A stretch of DNA of 64,000 nt from Petaurus breviceps papuanus (taxonomy: Eukaryota; Chordata; Mammalia; Diprotodontia; Petauridae). Location of the stretch: NCBI GenBank assembly GCA_028583685.1, contig JAMXIF010000065.1, forward strand, positions 37,483,984 through 37,547,983. Reading direction: 5' to 3'. The notes under the pieces are model-generated. The model was given only the letters and a program-made list of their open reading frames with translations, made no database searches and was not told the origin of the DNA. Shown in pieces: positions 46,261 to 64,000 of the stretch (position 1 is the stretch's first letter; each line of letters begins with the position of its first letter). The position numbers were made by a program, and so were the translations under genes.

Positions 46261-49200
46261 AGAAAGGTGAGTTATTAATAATGTTATATTACATATTATG
46301 TTATTGTTGACTCCCCCATATAGAATGCAAGCAAATACCGTGAGGGTAGGGACTGGTTCATCCAGTCCAATATTATCATCAACACTTATTAAGCACCCAG
46401 TGTCAGGCACTAGGCTAAGCTGTAGACAAGGAATAAAAAGAAAGATGGTCCTTGCCCTCCGGGACCTCAGGGACAATACACAAAAAGAAGCAGGAAAGGG
46501 GAGGGACGGGACACTGGGGGTACCTGGCACAGGGAATCTTGTTCCATGGAGTGGAAACCAGGCAGGGCAGCGGATGCCAAGTGGAGGGGTGCCCTGAGCG
46601 TCCACTTTCTGCCTTCTATAAAGGAAGGCATTGGGAGGAGCTGGGTACTCCACCCCCAGCCTCACATCAGAGTGGGGAGGAAGTTGAGAGAGGTGGTGTC
46701 AGTCAAGGCTTGAACGAGCAGGGACTAGTGGGTTTAGAAGGGATGGGCCCCCTCCCCACCTGCTACCTAGTCTCCAAACCAGCGACAGTGGCCGCTGAAG
46801 ATAACACTGAACCATCTGTCCCCTGTGCCTGGACTGCTCTCCCTCCTCACCTGGGCCTCCCGGCTTCCTTAAAGACCCAGCCTGCCTTCTGCAGGAGGTC
46901 TTCTTAGGGCCCCCCATGGCTAGCACCTTCCCCCTGAGATTTTCTTCATCTCCTCGGTATCTGTCTTGGATGGACAGAGCTGTTTTCATGTGGATGGATA
47001 TGAGCTCCTTGGAATGGGCTTGGGAGGTCAACAGGGATACAGAAGGGTGTTTGGATTTATGGGAATGGGAGGGATTCTTGGAGGCAGAGTGGGTTAAGTA
47101 ATAGAGGGACGAGGTAGTGGGTAGAAGTGAAGTAAATTAAAGGAGCCACAAAATAGAAATAAGAGATACACACAAACACAGAAACATCGATCGAGAGTAA
47201 AATTTGATAGGAAAAGTATATGTCTATATATGTATCTACGTGTATGTATGTGTATGTATATAGCTATATAAAAATATATCTGCGCTTAATTGTAGCTTGG
47301 GAGGAAGGAAAAAGAACAAAGTGAGAAAAATGCGTAACAGAGAACAAAAGAAATCTTACAAGGAAGCAGAAAAGATGGATAGTTTTCAACACAACATGTA
47401 GTATTTATTATAGAGGCTTTCTTGAAATGGAAACGTTGTTACGTATTTGGAATCTTACATTCTGCTGTGCACATGACACGCTTTTTTTTCTTTTCTCATT
47501 TTGTATATACGTTTACAATGTTTCTTTTTCTTTTCTTTATGGTGTATTTTAGTATTTAAGTCTGAATTTTTAAAAAATGAAAAGAAAAAAAGAAAGTAGG
47601 GGCTCTTTTTGGTCTCTCCTTGTAACCCCAGTGCTTAGCCCCGGGCTCCACACGTAGTAAACTGGAATAGCCAGGAAAGCTAGCGTTCGTATAGCACTTA
47701 AAGATCAGCTAAGCATCTAAGAAACGCTTGTTCACAGACTGGATTCATTCATTATTATTAATATTGGTGAGTTTCCTTTGGCAAAATTGAGGAAAGCGCA
47801 AAGTTTGCTGGCAGCTGCCGTCCTCTGTCTTGGGGCTCCCTCTTCTCTCCTGTTCCCACCACTGCACGTCTTCATGCTGCCCCCCATAGTCCTGTCTTCA
47901 CCCCTATTCCTTTGGGGTGTCCTCTCACAGCACTGCCAATGCCCTTGACCCCCTATGGTCCCCGACCTCTCCCTTGCTTTCTCCCCCCCCCCCCCGTATC
48001 CATCCCATAGCTTATCATCTTTCTCTGCTCTCCGACGACCTTCTCTTCTGACAGCTGGTCAGCACTGTTGTGTAAAGAAAGGCTCTGTCCCTGACCTGCC
48101 CTCCCAGCCAATCTGTGCGATCTTCAGAGGAGTTTCCCAGCCTTCTCCCAAAGAAGTATTTCTAACAGTGGGATTTTAGGCACCGTGTTGGGCAGGTGGC
48201 CCTTTCACATCACCAATCACACCTCTGGTCACTCCTTTGGACCTTTGGGCCCCGTGCAAGGAAGAAAGGAGTGACTGGGCAAATGCCATCATCATCTCAA
48301 CACTGTATTGATGTAGGTCAGTGATGGAATTTCAGGTGGATCCTGCTTTACATAAAGAGCACCTTATTTATCCACTGCAGGGAACCATTTCAGTAGAATG
48401 TAGATGCTATTTGGGGTGTGGTTTTGAAGGGGTTTTTTTGCCTTTGTCTTGTTATACTCCTCAGGAAATCAATTAATTGACAAATTTTTATTAAGCACCT
48501 ACTATGTCCATCATGCTAGAGTTCTTTAGGATAGGAAGACAAAGATGAAATCATCCTTGACCTTGAGGAGCTTCCATTCTGTCTGGCACATAGGAGGCAT
48601 GGAAAATGGTGGAATTAGGTGAATGTGAAGTCAGCTGAGGGAGCTATTCTCAGGGTAACCGGGTTTCATAGAACCAAATCTGACTCATTTAAGCGCCAAA
48701 AATCCTTTTATTTCAACCATTTCCAATAGCATTTCTGAAATATCTTTCCTATATGTGTCTTCATATTCTTAAACCGAGGAGATGAGTCATAAGGAACACT
48801 TTTCTTGATGGCTCAGAGTCATCATGGGAAAGAAAATCTTGGATTATAATACATTGGACCTACAGAGGTGAGTGGGGCTGGCTGTCCCTGCCCTAAGTGG
48901 CCCCAGACCACTGGCTATTTTGAATCCTTGTGCCTGTTTCCTCCCACCCTTATTTTCTGTTTTCAGTGTGCCTGCCTGTAGCAGGCTGTTTCGCTTTTAA
49001 TTGGCTGTTTCTCTTCTGCTGTAGACTGGGAAGGAAGCCGATAACCAAGCACATCAGAATTGTGCCTAGAGTCAGTCAGCTCTAACGGAGGGCAGAGGGG
49101 CTCTCCTGTTAAAGTGCCAGAGCTTTGGTGGTCCCACTTGGATTGCTCTAAGACTTTTCTCACATTTCTTTGTCTTTACCTAGCTTCCAGATTGAAGCTG

Positions 49201-49331
49201 ATGAATACACAACTTCCATATAAATTACCTGGCATTGGAAATCCAGAGTCACCTCAGATAAGTTACAATGCACTGATTCATTTCATGAAATGATTTTCTG
49301 CTTCTCAAGAAAGGATTCACTGGAGGATCCC
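46260..49331. other. Intergenic sequence between SPI1 and MYBPC3
   Basis: It holds an interspersed-repeat head at about 46375-46500, an L2 fragment at about 46830-46905 (GACCCAGCCTGCCTTCTGCA) and an AT-rich block at about 47120-47600. Another interspersed-repeat head lies at about 48466-48600. No gene is evident. Confidence 0.65.
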
Positions 49332-49337
49332 TTTAAT
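49332..49337 (-). terminator. SPI1: Probable SPI1 poly(A) signal ATTAAA
   Basis: ATTAAA on the - strand is the first poly(A)-like hexamer after the SPI1 stop, about 520 bases away; no AATAAA occurs before it. Confidence 0.5.
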
Positions 49338-49851
49338 TAGTGAGCCCCTCCAGGGACAGTTAACAGAGGATTCAATTTGCAGAAACTTGACTTACAGGCA
49401 GCTCCTGAGAAATATACCCAATTGCATGAAGCGAGGCCGACTTGGTGCACATACCCCTGTGGTCCGAGGTTGACTGGAGGGGAGAGCCCTGAATGAGAGG
49501 TGAGGGCCAGAGTCCTGGGGAGCCTGGGAGAAGACAAGCTAGGAGGTGACTGAAGATTTCAGAAGAGGGAGGGTTGTGAGGATTAGGATGATGGGGAAAC
49601 AGACACCTCCAGGTCTGTCACCCACTGAGGCCTTTATACTATCGGTCCATAAGGCCTAGACGTGGGGTTAATGCTACAGGCAGTGGGGGGAGCTAATGCA
49701 GCAGGTGAGTGTGGGGGCTGGCCTCCCACCCTGGCACCAGTACCAGCCCCTCAGGCTGGGCCTCCCCTTCCTGTCCCATGGAGGCAGGGGCCAGGGATGT
49801 GGGGTTGTGCCAAGGCCCGGCACTGGGGGGTGTGGGTGGGCTGGCAGGCAC
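49338..49851 (-). other. SPI1: SPI1 3' untranslated region (estimated)
   Basis: The UTR runs from the stop to the probable poly(A) signal and includes the miR-155 seed match. The length is plausible for the gene. Confidence 0.6.
49668..49675 (-). promoter_or_regulatory. miR-155 8-mer target site in the SPI1 3'UTR
   Basis: AGCATTAA on the - strand matches positions 2-8 of miR-155-5p plus the A opposite position 1. It lies about 180 bases after the stop. PU.1 is an established miR-155 target in mammals. Confidence 0.75.
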
Positions 49852-61767
<11,916 letters not shown>

Positions 61768-64000
61768 CTGCAGAGAAGGGAAGCGATGAGGTCCTGCCCA
61801 AAGATCTGGGATCTTCATTTTGGCCTATACATCCCCCAACTTCCAGCACCCAATCCATAGCCCCCCTCCTAGCCTGTGTTCTCTCTCCCTATCCATCTGC
61901 AAGATGAGAACTATGACATTAGAGTCCTTTCCAAGGCAGAGTTAAAGTGTGTGTGAGTGAGACCTGGGATGAGGACACCAGCTATCATGGCTCCAGGTGA
62001 AGCCTGAAGGAGCCTAGAGTCCAGCATGGGAGCAGACATGTCAGAGGTCAGAAGCTGGTGCCTGCATCTGAGGGGAACAAGAGTATCTCCTCCTTGGGTT
62101 CAAATCCACCCCCCCCCCAGATACTTAGGAACTGTGTGACCCTGGGAAAAATCATTTTCTCTGTGCCTCAGTTTCCCCCTCTGTAAATTGAAGGGTCAAA
62201 TCTGATACCTCCAAGGTCCCTTCCAGACCTTCTTTCCCACCCCACTCCCCTTGTTCCCTGCATTCCTGCTTCCCTTTATTTGGTGTCTTCTACCTTTAGA
62301 ATGGAAGCTGCTTGAGGGAAGGAACACACCTGCTTGCTTGTATTTGTATCTCAGTGCTTACTACAATGCCTTGAAATAGAATAAATGATTCTTTAATATC
62401 TGTCTGTCTGTCTATCTATCTATCTCCCTGTCTATCTAGCTACCTATCCATCCATCCATCTGTCTGTCTGTCTACCTAGGTTTGCATCTGCCTCTCTTCC
62501 CCTCCCCCCAGCCCTCCCTCCTCTCCTCTCTCCCCACTGGTTCTCATGAGGTCTCATGCTTACTCCCCTGTCCTCCCCCTTTACACACAGTTAAGTTCAC
62601 TCTGCCTTCAGGTACCCCCCTGTTCTCAGTCCCCACCCTCCTTCACACCCACACATGTTGTCACACGCCTTGACCACTCTCAGCCTCCTCCCTCCCAAAT
62701 CCACAGCTCATCCTCCCATTCACAGACACCCCCCCCCCACCAAGTCCACTCCTCACCAACAGACACACGCCAATCCTCTCCCTCAGAACCTGTCCTAGGG
62801 GCTAGCTCCCCAGGCTGGTAGCTTTGGCTGAATTGTCCACTTCCATCCGACAGATGGAGATGGGCAAGTCCCCTTCCCTTCTCTGGGCCTCAGTTTCCTC
62901 ATCTGTAAAATGAGGGAGTTGAACTCTGTAACTTCTAAGGTCTAAAGCTATGTGCCTAAGTTTTCTCTGAACCAAACCAGGCCCTCCATCCCTGCCTGTC
63001 CTCCTTCTCCCATGTAGATCTACCCCAAGAGCAGCCAGGGTCTCCCCCTTCATTCACAGAGGCAAGTAATGGTGAGAAACACATGCAACCCAGACTTGGG
63101 GACTGAAGCAGGTTTGGGGGCAGCCATAGAGGCGATCTGGCCTGGAAGAGGCATCCCAAATTCTCAGTATCCTCCCAACCCGGGTAGAAGTTTCCCTCCA
63201 TTGCTGAGAACACCTCAAATTCTAGGTTGTGGAGAAAACCAAAGGCTCTCAACAAGCTGGGGGGGGGGGAGTTAGGGCTGAATTATCTGGAGATTGAGGG
63301 CTGAGGTGACATGGGAGCAAATGGGGAATGGGGGGAGGCCTCCATGCTATGGAGTCCCTGAAATCAACACTTTGGGGAAACAGAGGCTCTTTAAGGGTTG
63401 CTACTGAGACAGAGCCTGAGTCCCTAAGCCTGGAGGCAGTGGAGGCAGTGTTTGGGGTGGGGTGGAGTGGGAACCAAGACTATCCTGTCTTCCCCTCCTA
63501 CCGCATCTCAGACCAAGGACACTTCAGAGCCCAGATCTCCAAAAAGAAGGAGAGGTTCAACAGATACAGGGTACCAGAAGGCTGGATAAGAAGGCTGGGG
63601 CTAGACCTTGCTTGCTCTCAGCTTGGCAGGGGCAGCTCAGACTCCCAAGATCTGACTGGGGGCTCCACCCTGAATAGGGCTTTAGCCAGGCTGGGAAAGC
63701 CTGAGTCAAGTGAAGACAGGCTGGGCTGAGCCCAGCAAAATGCCCCTACCACCTCTCTCATTCTCATAGCAGCTGGGAGGAAAATGGAGCCCCATAGCTT
63801 GGTGATCCGGCCCAAGGGAAGGGCAGCAGACCATTGTGAGGATGTGTCTTCCCCATCCCATTCCACACCTGACCCCCACCCTGGGCTCCTGGCCTTCCCT
63901 GAGAGCCCATACTCATGTCTGCCTGCTGTCTCGGGAGCCAGTCTATCTCCCAGCCCTTTGACCTCCCTGGTTGCCTACTTTTCTGACCTGGCCTCCTGGA
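61768..64000. other. SPI1 intron 1, partial
   Basis: No match to exon 1 (coding MLQACKMEGF in human) was found on the - strand, so exon 1 lies beyond the window. A sense MIR tail (62095-62230), an L2-like end (62285-62400), a MIR core (62865-62950) and a tetranucleotide repeat are present. Confidence 0.65.
62398..62480. repeat. (TCTG/TCTA)n tetranucleotide microsatellite
   Basis: Runs of TCTG, TCTA and TCCA change over along about 80 bases. It is a compound, probably polymorphic locus. Confidence 0.9.

Noticed and set aside
46207-46665. 152-residue - strand open frame between SPI1 and MYBPC3
   Set aside because: It overlaps a MIR tail and an interspersed-repeat head, and no protein family is recognised.
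47120-47600. AT-rich block that could be the 3' end of a retroelement
   Set aside because: There is no recognisable coding or terminal motif; only AT richness and T runs are visible, so I give no family.
61768-64000. SPI1 exon 1
   Set aside because: I searched the - strand for a segment coding MLQACKMEGF or similar and found none, so it should lie outside the window.

Overview
The window is nuclear DNA from a marsupial. The repeats show this: short tRNA-headed SINEs of the marsupial WSINE1/MAR1 type occur on both strands, two longer copies carry an RTE-type tail, and L2, MIR/THER-type CORE-SINEs and diverged marsupial L1 pieces fill the introns. Gene order matches human 11p11.2: MADD on the + strand, then MYBPC3 and SPI1 (PU.1) on the - strand. 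The species cannot be told from this sequence alone. Two 10-N gaps are present, one inside MYBPC3 exons 3-4 and one in a TG-rich microsatellite.

Region 1 (1-19890, + strand) is the 3' half of MADD: 21 coding exons, the stop at 19045-19047, a 3'UTR of about 0.84 kb with two Pumilio-type elements, and an AATAAA at 19869-19874. The DENN module and everything upstream lie outside. The introns hold MIR-type SINEs, a hAT-like non-autonomous transposon, a long interspersed repeat split by a SINE, and a GC-rich minisatellite. About 1 kb separates the MADD poly(A) signal from the MYBPC3 poly(A) signal (20959-20964), so the two genes converge tail to tail.

Region 2 (20940-45540, - strand) is the whole of MYBPC3, cardiac myosin-binding protein C. 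All 34 coding exons can be placed. Most match human exon lengths to the base, including both 3-nucleotide microexons (exons 10 and 14). The cardiac-specific C0 domain, the M-domain with three Arg-Arg-x-Ser or Lys-Lys-Arg-x-Ser phosphorylation motifs, and the C5 insertion are all present. GATA, E-box, MEF2 and M-CAT sites cluster just upstream of the start codon.

Region 3 (45540-49330) is intergenic, with MIR and L2 fragments and an AT-rich block. Region 4 (49330-64000, - strand) is SPI1 exons 2-5, including the complete ETS domain; exon 1, which should carry the start codon, lies past the right edge. The SPI1 3'UTR keeps a perfect 8-mer site for miR-155. Intron 2 of SPI1, about 9.7 kb, is mostly old repeats plus the second assembly gap.

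MADD is a Rab3/Rab27 exchange factor and TNF-receptor adaptor, MYBPC3 a sarcomere protein and SPI1 a blood-lineage transcription factor. They are neighbours by conserved synteny and do not form a pathway. I saw no CRISPR array, no tRNA or rRNA gene, no retroviral element and no convincing new protein gene. The most interesting signals are the microexons that shape MYBPC3, the microsatellites lying beside its splice sites, and the conserved microRNA and Pumilio sites.
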